Shown piece by piece: positions 23,598 through 31,482 of a DNA stretch of 34,266 nucleotides (positions are counted from its first letter, which is position 1; each line of letters starts with the position of its first letter). Origin of the DNA: SURF-21 sp964510515 (GTDB lineage: Bacteria; Actinomycetota; Geothermincolia; Geothermincolales; RBG-13-55-18). Location of the stretch: assembly GCA_964510515.1 (NCBI GenBank), contig CAZEAU010000024.1, positions 1-34,266 of the forward strand, written 5' to 3'. The notes beneath the pieces were generated by a model, which was not told the DNA's origin, ran no database searches, and was given only the letters and a program-made list of their open reading frames with translations. Made by a program: the position numbers and the translations under genes.

Positions 23598-24123
23598 TAT
23601 ACTCGCGCCCGCCGGCCGGCAGGCTTGAGCGAGGCCGGCCCGCTATGGGAATCCGGCAGCCCGCGGGGAGAAACGGTGCTAAAATGTAATATTGTCGGGT
23701 TGATGTGAGGCTGTGCGGCATGAAGGGCAGGCGGCGGAGGGCCCTTGAGCGCCCCAATGTCTTCATTGGGGACGAGTGCGGCTGCGCGGATGAGGGGCAT
23801 GGCGGCGGAGAGCGGCATTCGAAGTGGGGGAAATACCTTTGGGGAGCATCGAAGAACCTATCCCCGGCGACCACGGCGATTCTCTCCATTCCGGCGGTTC
23901 GGAACTGCGCGAGAACGGAGCGCTGCACGGGGGTGTTCCGAAACCATATGAGAACGCTCTGGAGCCGCGCGAGAAAGAGGCGCTGTACAAGAGCGCTCTG
24001 GAACCGCGCGGGAGCAAGGCGCGGCGCGAGAACGGAGCACTGCACGGGGGTGTTCCGAAACCACGCGAAAGCGCCCTGGAGCCGCGCGGGAGCGAGGCGC
24101 AAACGAGGAGGCGGGTAGAGGCC
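23598..24123. other. Divergent region with hairpin and 117-bp direct repeat
   Basis: It contains a perfect 8-bp hairpin, CCCCAATG-TCTT-CATTGGGG (23752-23771), and a direct repeat: 23907-23946 recurs at 24024-24063 (offset 117) with one or two changes. The plus-strand frame from a GTG at 23824 stays open through this repeat into the histidine kinase, so 23824-24123 may be an unusual N-terminal extension or untranslated. Confidence 0.55.
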
Positions 24124-25416
24124 ATGCTCGGCCCGCAGGGCGAACCCTCCGAGCCGGAGCTCGAGGAGGTCCTCGACCTCAAGGCGATTCAGTTGCTGAT
24201 GGAGGACTTCAACCGCCTGCTGGACATGCCGGCAGCCGTGATCGATCCTTCGGGAAAGGTCCTGGTCGCCGTGGGCTGGCAGGATATCTGCACCGCCTTT
24301 CACCGCGTGCACCCCGAGGCCAGGAAGCACTGCGTGGAGAGCGATACCGTGCTCACCACCGGCATCAAGCCGGGGGAGACCAGGCTCTACCGCTGCGAGA
24401 ACGGCCTGTGGGACGCCGCCACGCCCGTGGTGGCCGGCGGCAGGCATGTGGGAAACCTCTTCATCGGGCAGTTCCTCTTCGCTGACCAGGAGGTCGACCG
24501 CGAAGCCTTCCGAGCGCGCGCGCGCCTCTTCGGGTTCGACGAGACCGATTACATGGCGGCCCTCGAGCGCGTGCCGCGCTGGAACAGGGGGGAGGTGGAG
24601 GCCATCATGGGCTTCTACGCCAGGCTGGCCACCATGATCTCCTCCCTCGGCCACAGCCGGCTCATCCTGGCGCGCACGCTGGCACAGAAGGAGCGCCTGC
24701 TGGACGAGCTGGCCGGCAGGGAGGCGCAATTGAAGGATTTCCTGGATGTCGCGGCCCACGAGTTACGTCATCCCGCCGCCCTTATGAAAGGCTATGCCAG
24801 GACCCTGGGGGAATATGGCAAGGGGATGGACGAGGAGGGCAGGGAGGAGTCGCTGGCCGCCATCGAGCTGGGCGCCGACCGCCTGATGCGGGTGGTGGAG
24901 GAGCTGCTCGACGCGTCCCGCATAGAGCGGGAGAAGTTCGAGATATCCAGGGAGCAGGTGGAGGTGGAGCCCCTCATCACCAGGGCCGTCGCGGAGATGA
25001 TCTCCAGAGGAGAGGAGAACCACTTCCGCCTGGATATCGCCGGGGGCGTCGGCGGCGCTTTCATCGACCCCGAGCGCTTTGTGCGCCTGCTCATCATCCT
25101 CCTCGACAACGCGGTGAAGTACTCCCCCCGCGGCTCGCCCGTCGAGGTGGCGGCGGAGGTGGAGGATGGCGACCTCGTGGTCTCGGTGATGGACCGGGGG
25201 GACGGCATTGCGGAGGACTACGCGGAGAGGCTCTTCGACCGCTTCTATCAGGCGCAGGAAGCGAGGCATCATTCCACCTCCGGCCTCGGCCTGGGGCTGT
25301 ACATCGGCAGCCGCATCGCACGGGCGCACGGCGGGCGGCTTTTCTGTAAACCCCGCGAGGGCGGCGGCTCCGTCTTCACCCTGCGCATCCCCCGGGGGTC
25401 GAGCCCGGCTTCGTAG
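24124..25416 (+). CDS. PocR-domain sensor histidine kinase
   Basis: A 430-residue soluble sensor kinase. Residues about 14-180 form a PocR domain: FNRLLDM, GWQDICTAFHRVHP at 51-64, the cysteine at 70 in HCVESD, CENGLWDAATPVV at 91-103 and GNLFIGQF at 110-117. PocR domains sense small hydrocarbon-type ligands. A short coiled coil follows, then HisKA with phospho-acceptor His212 in HELRHP, and HATPase_c with DNAVKY (328-333), DRGDGI (357-362) and GLGLGL (387-392). No membrane helix is seen. The ATG at 24124 lies just before PocR with GAGGAGG 12 bases upstream. An alternative GTG at 23824 would add 100 residues made largely of a 39-residue repeat. No response regulator is adjacent. Confidence 0.9.
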   Translation: MLGPQGEPSEPELEEVLDLKAIQLLMEDFNRLLDMPAAVIDPSGKVLVAVGWQDICTAFHRVHPEARKHCVESDTVLTTGIKPGETRLYRCENGLWDAATPVVAGGRHVGNLFIGQFLFADQEVDREAFRARARLFGFDETDYMAALERVPRWNRGEVEAIMGFYARLATMISSLGHSRLILARTLAQKERLLDELAGREAQLKDFLDVAAHELRHPAALMKGYARTLGEYGKGMDEEGREESLAAIELGADRLMRVVEELLDASRIEREKFEISREQVEVEPLITRAVAEMISRGEENHFRLDIAGGVGGAFIDPERFVRLLIILLDNAVKYSPRGSPVEVAAEVEDGDLVVSVMDRGDGIAEDYAERLFDRFYQAQEARHHSTSGLGLGLYIGSRIARAHGGRLFCKPREGGGSVFTLRIPRGSSPAS

Positions 25417-25780
25417 CGCACGGCCTAGGGGGTAAGGGGGTAAGGCCCGGGGGTCGGGCGCGGCCTCGTGCCGCATGCATGCATCGGGCCGGCCCATAAT
25501 TTTTATTTGCCCCAGACCCGAAGCCGGACTCGATTTCCGGGATGGAGTCATCATGGCTCCTGCCTCCCTGACCGCGGAGCCCAGGAAGGCGGTGCTTAAC
25601 AATTCCGGGCCCGAATCGCGGCCTTATCCCCGGGCGGTTGAACCACCCCTCGAGAGCGGGGGTGGGCCCGGCGGCTGCGGAGCAAGCGCGGCCGCTGCAG
25701 CCGGTTGCCTCCTCTGGGAATGCCTCCAGGCGCTGCAAAGCCGGCGGGTTTTCTGCCGCGGGGCCAAGGTCGCACGGGGC
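25417..25780. other. Intergenic region without recognised genes
   Basis: GC-rich sequence between converging reading directions. A short hairpin pairs CCACCCC (25643-25649) with GGGGTGG just downstream, without a T-tract, and GGGGGTAAGGGGGTAAGG is a small tandem near 25430. I see no gene, RNA or mobile element here. Confidence 0.5.
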
Positions 25781-26214
25781 TCAAGGCTGTTTGCTCTCGG
25801 CCTGCAGCGACCAGTATTCGAGGATGACCTCGTCCGGTATGTCTTTCATGTCATCGCAGTTGGCGGCCGGCTGCTGCAGGGCTATGCCGAGGAACACGGG
25901 GTCCGTTGCGGGGGGCGACAACGGCACGTTCACGTCGTGCTGCACCACGCAGCGGTAGTTATCCTGATTGACGAAGCGGAAGTCTTTGTAGGCGTGCCGC
26001 TCCTCCTCGCTCAACCCCGGGATGTAATCCGCGATGTCCGCCATGGTGGGGTCCACCGGGATCCAGCCGTAGTTCGGCAGGAAGAACTCGGCCCAGAAGT
26101 GCCCCCCGAAGTTGCCGCCGAAGAGCTGCCAGCCTCCGGTGGTGCGGGCCGGAATGCCGGCGGCATGGCAAAGGGAAAACAGGCGATCTCCCAAACGCTC
26201 GACCCAAACGCTCG
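25781..26214 (-). pseudogene. Transglutaminase-like gene, C-terminal remnant
   Basis: The minus strand encodes the second half of a transglutaminase-like domain: LCHAAGIPARTTGG, then GGHFWAEFF with the catalytic His and PVDPT with the Asp, followed by a family-like tail to the stop. The segment that should carry the nucleophilic Cys in its GxC motif, about 15 residues before GIPAR, is absent. Upstream of about 26190 the open frame continues to 26545 but has no family resemblance and runs into the start of the plus-strand phosphoesterase gene. An 11-base direct repeat (CCAAACGCTCG at 26191-26201 and 26204-26214, period 13) marks the breakpoint. Without the nucleophile it cannot be an active enzyme. 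Confidence 0.7.
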
Positions 26215-26322
26215 GCCTGGCAGGAATGGCGCCATGCCCTGGCCCCCGAGCGGAGGGTATCGAGGGGATGGAGGAGCCGCTGCCGCCCGCCGCTGTGTCC
26301 GCCATTATTTCCGCGCTTGCGA

Positions 26323-26328
26323 TATAAT
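26323..26328 (+). promoter_or_regulatory. -10 box (TATAAT) for the metallophosphoesterase gene
   Basis: A perfect TATAAT 41 bases upstream of the ATG at 26370, the same distance as at 12894 and 30725. No consensus -35 is seen. Confidence 0.45.
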
Positions 26329-26369
26329 TGCACTGAGGTCGGGGGGAGTGGCGACAGGACGAAGGGGTG

Positions 26370-28775
26370 ATGGGGGTGCGCATTTGGGGGCATGCGTTTT
26401 CGAGGGCAACGACGGTTATATTCTGCACGGCGGCACTGCTTTTAGGAGGGATGTCCTTCGCGGCGGCTCCCGCGCCCGCACGGGCGCAGGGGCTCAACCC
26501 GTCGGGGTCGCTTCCGGAGATCGCCAAGCGCATCAACGAGCTCATCTATCCCACCTTCGGCTTTCCCGCCATACATTTACGAGAGTCCGAACTGATCATC
26601 GAGTGGGACTGGCGCAAGAGCATCGCGGGCGCGGAGCGGCCGGAGCTGGAGCAGGTCGAGAGGCCCGAGGACTGGAAGGTGTGGGTGACCACCTCGGTGG
26701 CCGCCAATGAGCAGAACTACGACGGCTCCGTACCCGGCGACGCGGAGAATCCGCCTGCCGCCTGGTACCGCTACGGCGGGCCCTCCTACGGCACTTATGC
26801 CAAGCCGGTGCACACGGTGGTCAATGCACGTGACCTGGAGGTAATAGGGGTGGCGCGGGGGCCCAGCCTGCGCTGGCCCGAGATCTTCGGCCAGACCGGA
26901 TTCGAGGTGGACCACATCACGGTGAAGATACCCGAGGGCGTGCCCCTGGACCTCTACGACCTGCACGTGCGCTGCGTCGCGGAAGAGGCACCCGCGCCCT
27001 TCCGCGTCGAGGACATGCAGCCGCACGCCCTGCAGGTGGTCGCAGGGTACGCCGAGGATCTGAAGATCGTCCACGTCACCGATACCCATGTCTATGGCCC
27101 CGAGATCAAGTGCGGGCTCAACCTCGATTACAACTCCTTCGAGCTGCGCGAACCCCGCCCCGGCACCCCCAACCGCTTCGACCTCTCCTTCGTGGGCTAT
27201 CCAGGATTTCCCATGGACCTGGACCGCGACGGCAAGAGAAACGAGGGCGCCATCTACCTGCAGGAGGTGCTGCAGGCTATCAACCTCATGGACCCCGATT
27301 TCGTGGTCTTTACCGGCGACAGCGTCTTCGCCCAGAAGAACTTCGCCACTTATCCCAAGGACACCAATCTGTGGGGCAAGGTGAACGGGGGGCTGGGCTC
27401 GGAGTACCGCTTTGAATATACCTGGTGGTACGATGAGCTGCTGGCCCTCAACGCCCCCATCTTCTGTGTGCCCGGCAACCACGACTGCTACTGCTGGGAC
27501 GGGCATGTGCTGGACCACGACGACGGGCAGGAGATATGGCAGGACCTCTTCGGGCCGCTCTATTATTCCTGGGAGTACGGCGACAGCGCCTTCTTCCTCG
27601 CCCTGAACAGCATGGACTGGGACAAGGAGGATGCCGACGGGCCGGAGCCCTTCACCCCCGAGGGGGTGAACCCCATCGTCTGGTACCTGGCCACCAGCTT
27701 CTATCCGGAGATGGCCCTGAGTTACGACGACCGCAGCGGTTTCCTGGTGGACTTCACCAGGATATTTTTACCTGCCAAGATCCTCTACCCGCATAAGTGG
27801 CATGGCCAGCTGCGGGGCGGCGGAGACACCTGGGGATGGAGGGAGTGGCCGTGGGGGCCCGACCCGGATGGCGACGGCTTCACCGGTCAGCTCGCCTGGG
27901 TGGAGGGGGAGCTAGAGCGGGCGCAGGACGAGGGCTTAGAGTTGCGGGGCGCCTTCATCCACCACGATCCGCTGCGTCCCGCGGGCTTTCCACCCGAGGG
28001 TTTCGCCCATGCCGAGCAGTTCGGCCTCCTGCCCATCGCGGCGGGGCAGGGGGAGGGCTCGCAGGCGCTTATGTACCTCCTGCGCAAATATGAGGTGGAC
28101 TTCGTGGCCTCGGGGCATGCGCACAGCGACGCCGTGAACCGCGTCGCATGGGCTCCGTACGGAGACTCGGAGGGCGAGCTGGTCTCCATCAACACCTGCG
28201 CGGCGGAGCCTCCCGTCGACGGCAATTCCCTGTTCGTCCCCAGGACCTCGGAGGGCTACGGCGGCTACCGGCTTATCACCACGCGGGGCGGAGACCTGGC
28301 GAGCTGGGGATTTGCGGGAGCGGCGGGAGATCCCGACGACAAGTGGTCCATCCCGGGATGGGCCGGCCTGAGGGTGGGAGCGGGCGAGGTCAACGACTTC
28401 ATGAAGTACCGGAGGAACCGCCCGGTGCTGCAGTGGATGGAGCAGGACGGCTCGCTCAGCCCGGCTTACCTGCGCCCGCCCATAAGAGGCGGGGCGGGCG
28501 CCTTCAGCCGTCCGCTCCCCCTCGACCAGACAGGCCCCTATACCGACGTCACCTGCAAGGTGGTGAACACCCTCAAGCAGCCGGGGGCCGTGCTCGACCT
28601 CGAGGGATGCCGCATTGAGTTCCCCATGAAGAGGCTGGGGGGCGGCAAGCGCTACGCTGTTGCCAACGGCCGCATCCTGGAGGAGTACGTTACCGACTCC
28701 GGCCTGCACATGGTGGTGGTGCTCACGGACGTGCCCGGCGGGGCCACCGTCCCGGTGAGGGTTTACGCGAAGTAG
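26370..28775 (+). CDS. Secreted calcineurin-like metallophosphoesterase
   Basis: An 801-residue extracellular protein. A signal peptide of about 40 residues ends in APARA before QGLNP. Residues about 60-225 are a beta-rich region resembling the purple-acid-phosphatase-type front part. The metallophosphoesterase domain follows with DTH (about 238-240), TGDS (about 315-318), PGNHDC (about 368-373), FIHHDP and GHAHSD, the complete metal set with unusually long insertions between motifs. Two DxDxDG loops (MDLDRDGKRN and PDPDGDGFTG) look like calcium-binding sites. A C-terminal beta domain ends with GGATVPVRVYAK, the usual strand of an Ig-like fold. ATG at 26370 follows GAAGGGG; a GTG one codon earlier is possible. 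The substrate is unknown; phosphoesters of nucleotides or wall polymers are candidates. Confidence 0.88.
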   Translation: MGVRIWGHAFSRATTVIFCTAALLLGGMSFAAAPAPARAQGLNPSGSLPEIAKRINELIYPTFGFPAIHLRESELIIEWDWRKSIAGAERPELEQVERPEDWKVWVTTSVAANEQNYDGSVPGDAENPPAAWYRYGGPSYGTYAKPVHTVVNARDLEVIGVARGPSLRWPEIFGQTGFEVDHITVKIPEGVPLDLYDLHVRCVAEEAPAPFRVEDMQPHALQVVAGYAEDLKIVHVTDTHVYGPEIKCGLNLDYNSFELREPRPGTPNRFDLSFVGYPGFPMDLDRDGKRNEGAIYLQEVLQAINLMDPDFVVFTGDSVFAQKNFATYPKDTNLWGKVNGGLGSEYRFEYTWWYDELLALNAPIFCVPGNHDCYCWDGHVLDHDDGQEIWQDLFGPLYYSWEYGDSAFFLALNSMDWDKEDADGPEPFTPEGVNPIVWYLATSFYPEMALSYDDRSGFLVDFTRIFLPAKILYPHKWHGQLRGGGDTWGWREWPWGPDPDGDGFTGQLAWVEGELERAQDEGLELRGAFIHHDPLRPAGFPPEGFAHAEQFGLLPIAAGQGEGSQALMYLLRKYEVDFVASGHAHSDAVNRVAWAPYGDSEGELVSINTCAAEPPVDGNSLFVPRTSEGYGGYRLITTRGGDLASWGFAGAAGDPDDKWSIPGWAGLRVGAGEVNDFMKYRRNRPVLQWMEQDGSLSPAYLRPPIRGGAGAFSRPLPLDQTGPYTDVTCKVVNTLKQPGAVLDLEGCRIEFPMKRLGGGKRYAVANGRILEEYVTDSGLHMVVVLTDVPGGATVPVRVYAK

Positions 28776-28781
28776 CAGAGA

Positions 28782-29140
28782 GTGTCCCTTCTGGGGTCAA
28801 CCCTCTGGTGTGCCATTACCGGCGTTCAATCCCGCGTCCCTTCCGGTGTCCCTTCTGGGGTCAACCCCGCAGAGTGCCATTGCCGGCGTTCAATCCCGTG
28901 TCCCTTCTGGTGTCAACCCTCTGGTGTGCCATTCGCACTGTTGCTTATCTTTGCTTTGTCCCTTCCGGGGGTTGACCCCAGAAATGCCACCAAGGGGTCA
29001 GGCCCTTTCTTCGGGCCTGACCCCCGCCAGCCCACCAACGTCCCTTCTGGGGTCAACCCCGCAGAATGCCATTGCCGGCGTTCAATCCCGCGTCCCTTCC
29101 GGTGTCCCTTCCGAGGGTTGACCCCGGAAGTGCCGGCAGG
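28782..29140. repeat. Cluster of GTCCCTTC/GGGGTCAACCC units
   Basis: About six units in plus orientation, with cores near 28791, 28855, 28908 (variant GGTGTCAACCCT), 28968, 29048 and 29113. Most are followed by GTGCCATT and CGGCGTTCAATCCC. The first begins 7 bases after the phosphoesterase stop codon. The last one interrupts a crotonase fragment. Confidence 0.85.
28994..29024. repeat. Perfect 12-bp hairpin with GGGGTCAGG ends
   Basis: GGGGTCAGGCCC (28994-29005), a 7-base loop TTTCTTC, and GGGCCTGACCCC (29013-29024). Its outer bases match the ends of the 126-bp REPIN-like elements (CCTGACCCC), so it is probably a miniature relative lacking the interior. It is inserted within the GTCCCTTC repeat cluster. 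Confidence 0.7.
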
Positions 29141-29330
29141 CGGCGCTGCTGGACATATCGATGCCCGCACAGAAGGCGCGCCCCGCGCCGGTGAGGATGA
29201 TGGCGCACACGCCGGGATCCGCGTCCACCTCCCGCAGGGTCGCGAGCAACTCGTCCTGCACCCCCAACGTCAGGGCGTTGAGATGTCCGGGACGGTTCAG
29301 GATGATGACGGCGGCTGGAAAGCGTTCCCC
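29139..29330 (-). pseudogene. Crotonase (enoyl-CoA hydratase) fragment
   Basis: The minus strand reads FPAAVIILNRPGHLNALT, then LREVDADPGVCAIILTGAG and RAFCAGIDM, the first half of an enoyl-CoA hydratase/isomerase with the oxyanion-hole strand. About 65 codons survive. At about 29140 the frame runs straight into a GGGTTGACCCC repeat unit, and the expected start of the protein is also missing on the other side. It is a fragment lost at both ends, with the repeat at one edge. Confidence 0.7.
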
Positions 29331-29370
29331 CGGAAGGTGCCCGTTTTTCCTTCCCCGCGGCCGGGCGCTT

Positions 29371-29501
29371 GGGGCCAGGTCTTGCTGCGGACATAAACCT
29401 GAAGCGGAGCAGGCTATGTAATGCCTGGTCAGCAGCGTGTAAACTGGGAATATATAGCATTATTAACAGTCCAAGCAAAGAACAAGACCTGACCCCATCC
29501 G
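29371..29501. mobile_element. REPIN-like non-autonomous element, copy 2
   Basis: Positions 29371-29496 start GGGGCCAGGTCTTG and end CAAGACCTGACCCC; 126 bp, aligning gap-free with 2009-2134 while about half of the interior bases differ. It ends 11 bases from the TAG stop of the BKACE gene and could act as that gene's terminator or mRNA end structure. Confidence 0.7.
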
Positions 29502-29512
29502 GGTCTGTCGGG

Positions 29513-30472
29513 CTAGTACTGCGTGGGGTCCTGGGAGATGGCGAGCATCTCGCGCGCCTGCGCGGGCGTGGCGACCTCGCGGTTCATCTCTCTGGCGATG
29601 CGCACGATTCTCGCCACCAGCTCGGCGTTGCTTTTGAGCTTGCGTCCCTTGGCGTAGTAGAGGTTGTCCTCCATGCCCACCCGCACGTGCCCCCCGAGCA
29701 TGATACCCATGACGTTCATGGGGGTCTGGAAGTGTCCGACGCCGATGACGGAGAAGATGGACTGCGGCGGCAGCTCGTTCAGCAGCCCGAGCAGGTTGGC
29801 TGGGGTGGGGAAGGAACTGGTCTGAAAACCCAGGACGAACTGGAAATCGTAAGGCGGATCGACAAGCCCCTGCATGAGCAGGTCCTGGAACACCCAGTAC
29901 ATGCCGGGGTGGTAGAGCTCCATCTCCGGCTTGATCCCCTTCTCCTTCATGGTGCGCGCGAAGGTCTCGATATCTCCATAGCCGCAGGAGAGGCAGCGGT
30001 CGAAGAGCATCGCCGGGCGCGGATGGGGCAGGGGCTCTTTGCGTTCCCTCAAGGGGACCTTGAGCACGAAGGGCCCGAGGTTGAGGGAGCACAGCTCGGG
30101 GTTGGCGTAGATAGAGGCCATGCGCTGCTCCATGGTCAGCTCCGGCCCCCCGCCGGTGGTGTTGTTGATGATTATGTCCGGGCATTTGTCACGTATCATG
30201 GCGTTGACCTTGAGGTAGTCCTCCGCGCTGCTGCTGGTCATCCACTGCACCTCGGGGTTGCGCGCATGCACGTGCACGATGGACGCGCCCGCCTCGTAGG
30301 CCTCCCTGGTCTGCTCCGCCTGTTCCTCCGGGGTCTCGGGCAGGTTCTCGTTCATCTCCTTGCCCTGCACGCCGCCGGTGATGGCCACCGAGACGATGAG
30401 CGGGGGCAGGCCCTCCCTCACTTTCGCCATCCATGCGTAGGGGTCGCGGTAATCCCAGATATGCCCTTCCAT
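29513..30472 (-). CDS. BKACE-family beta-keto acid cleavage enzyme (DUF849)
   Basis: A 319-residue cytoplasmic zinc enzyme of the family of 3-keto-5-aminohexanoate cleavage enzyme, which condenses a beta-keto acid with acetyl-CoA to give acetoacetate and a new CoA ester. Zinc ligands are His67 and His69 in IVHVHAR and Glu268 in GMEDN. Other family marks are SVAITGG at 28-34, NNTTGGG at 103-109, EMELYHPG at 183-190 and GVGHFQ at 244-249. Its natural substrate cannot be told from sequence, since the family accepts many keto acids. The ATG at 30472 follows AAAGGAGA at ideal spacing; a longer frame to 30559 is disfavoured. The neighbouring crotonase fragment and CoA-ligase-type protein hint at a former acyl-CoA pathway cluster. 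Confidence 0.92.
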   Translation of the reverse strand: MEGHIWDYRDPYAWMAKVREGLPPLIVSVAITGGVQGKEMNENLPETPEEQAEQTREAYEAGASIVHVHARNPEVQWMTSSSAEDYLKVNAMIRDKCPDIIINNTTGGGPELTMEQRMASIYANPELCSLNLGPFVLKVPLRERKEPLPHPRPAMLFDRCLSCGYGDIETFARTMKEKGIKPEMELYHPGMYWVFQDLLMQGLVDPPYDFQFVLGFQTSSFPTPANLLGLLNELPPQSIFSVIGVGHFQTPMNVMGIMLGGHVRVGMEDNLYYAKGRKLKSNAELVARIVRIAREMNREVATPAQAREMLAISQDPTQY

Positions 30473-30724
30473 GCCTTCTCCTTTCACCTTCGGCGGCGTG
30501 TGCGTTGCACGGCTGCGAGCAACCGCCCTGCCAAAGCCGTAACATCGGTGACAGCTCATCCCGATACCTCAATTCTAGCAGCCTGAAAGCATGGATGGCG
30601 CGTTTTCACCTTACCCGCGGTCAGTAAAAGAGCAGTTAGAAGCGCATATTCATCATTTCCAACATGGTATTATTTGCCAGGTGAGGAGGGAGGCCGGAGG
30701 TCGGCGCCCCCCGCTATCTCCAGC

Positions 30725-30730
30725 TATAAT
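30725..30730 (+). promoter_or_regulatory. -10 box (TATAAT) for the FMN-binding gene
   Basis: TATAAT 43 bases upstream of the GTG at 30774. A -35 consensus is not visible. Its location would place the ATG at 30744 only about 7 bases from the transcript start, which supports the downstream GTG. Confidence 0.4.
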
Positions 30731-30773
30731 GTGGGCGTAGCCCATGCCCGGCTCGAGGGAAAGGAGGGCCCGC

Positions 30774-31259
30774 GTGGAGGAAACAGCCCCCGGCGCCGCC
30801 TCGCCGCCGCCCCCGCCCGCGTCCGGGGCCGCGGAGCGAGGGAGGCGATCCAGGAAGAAGCTCGTGCTGTGGATGTCGGCCGCCCTGGCCTTTTTCATCA
30901 TCCTCGCCGCCCTTCTGGGGGGCGTGCACGCTTGGCGTTTCAAGAAGGCGGCGGGCGAACTCACCCTGGGCGAGGTGGACACCTCCGGCTTGGCCGATGG
31001 CGTCTATGCGGGCTCGTACGAGCTCTTTCACGTCAAGGCCGCGGTGGAGGTCGAGGTGGAGGGCGGACGCATCGCCTCCATCCTCTTCACCGACAGCGGG
31101 AGGATGTCGGAGGAGGCGCAAAGGGATATCGAGGAGATCTTCGCCGCGGTGACGGCGGCGCAATCGCTCGACGTGGACATCGCCAGCGGGGCCACCGTGA
31201 GCAAGAAGGTATCGCTCAAGGCGGTGGAGGAGGCGCTGGCGAAGGCCGGAAGCCCGTGA
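30774..31259 (+). CDS. Membrane-anchored FMN-binding domain protein
   Basis: A 161-residue protein. A Pro/Ala-rich cytoplasmic start is followed by a membrane helix at about 30-52, then an external FMN_bind domain (about 74-157): DGVYAGSYE at 75-83, VEVEVEGGRIASI at 91-103 and SGAT at 138-141. In this family the Thr of D/S-G-A-T is joined to FMN by a phosphoester, so Thr141 is the likely flavinylation site. Such proteins carry electrons on the outer face of the membrane. The GTG start at 30774 is preceded by AAGGAGG at 6-base spacing; the ATG ten codons earlier lacks a ribosome site. No ApbE flavin transferase or other redox partner is in the window. Confidence 0.85.
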   Translation: MEETAPGAASPPPPPASGAAERGRRSRKKLVLWMSAALAFFIILAALLGGVHAWRFKKAAGELTLGEVDTSGLADGVYAGSYELFHVKAAVEVEVEGGRIASILFTDSGRMSEEAQRDIEEIFAAVTAAQSLDVDIASGATVSKKVSLKAVEEALAKAGSP

Positions 31260-31389
31260 CGGGCGGCCCCCGCCGCAGGGTGAAGGGAAGTGGGGGCTCC
31301 GCGGGCGGAACGACATGCGGCCCCGCGTATGAGGGGGCGCACGGCGGCCCGAGGGCGCAAAGGAGCATGGGATCCCCGGGGCGAAGGGG

Positions 31390-31429
31390 CGCGCGGCAGC
31401 GAGGGCGAGAAACCCGCCGCGCGGCCTTT
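31390..31429 (+). terminator. Possible rho-independent terminator after the FMN-binding gene
   Basis: CGCGCGGC (31390-31397) can pair with GCCGCGCG (31416-31423), followed by GCCTTTTGCTTT. The stem is short and the loop 18 bases, so this is tentative. It lies between the FMN-binding gene and the CoA-ligase-type gene. Confidence 0.3.
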
Positions 31430-31482
31430 TGCTTTAGAATGTCAGTGGTGCCGGCACAGGTTCGATACGAGGGAGGGATTCG

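Noticed and set aside
23752..23771. Rho-independent terminator (CCCCAATG-TCTT-CATTGGGG)
   Set aside because: No T-tract follows on either strand, and it lies upstream of both flanking divergent genes, where a terminator is not expected.
22372..24759. A 795-codon minus-strand open frame
   Set aside because: It runs antisense to the histidine kinase and out of frame with the exonuclease, is rich in low-complexity residues and shows no domain; long antisense frames are common at this GC content.
26191..26393. A frameshift that restores the transglutaminase nucleophile when the 13-base duplication is removed
   Set aside because: Removing 13 bases brings a Cys (HSCQAERLGD) into frame, but it lies 17 rather than 15 residues before GIPAR and the sequence before it has no family resemblance.
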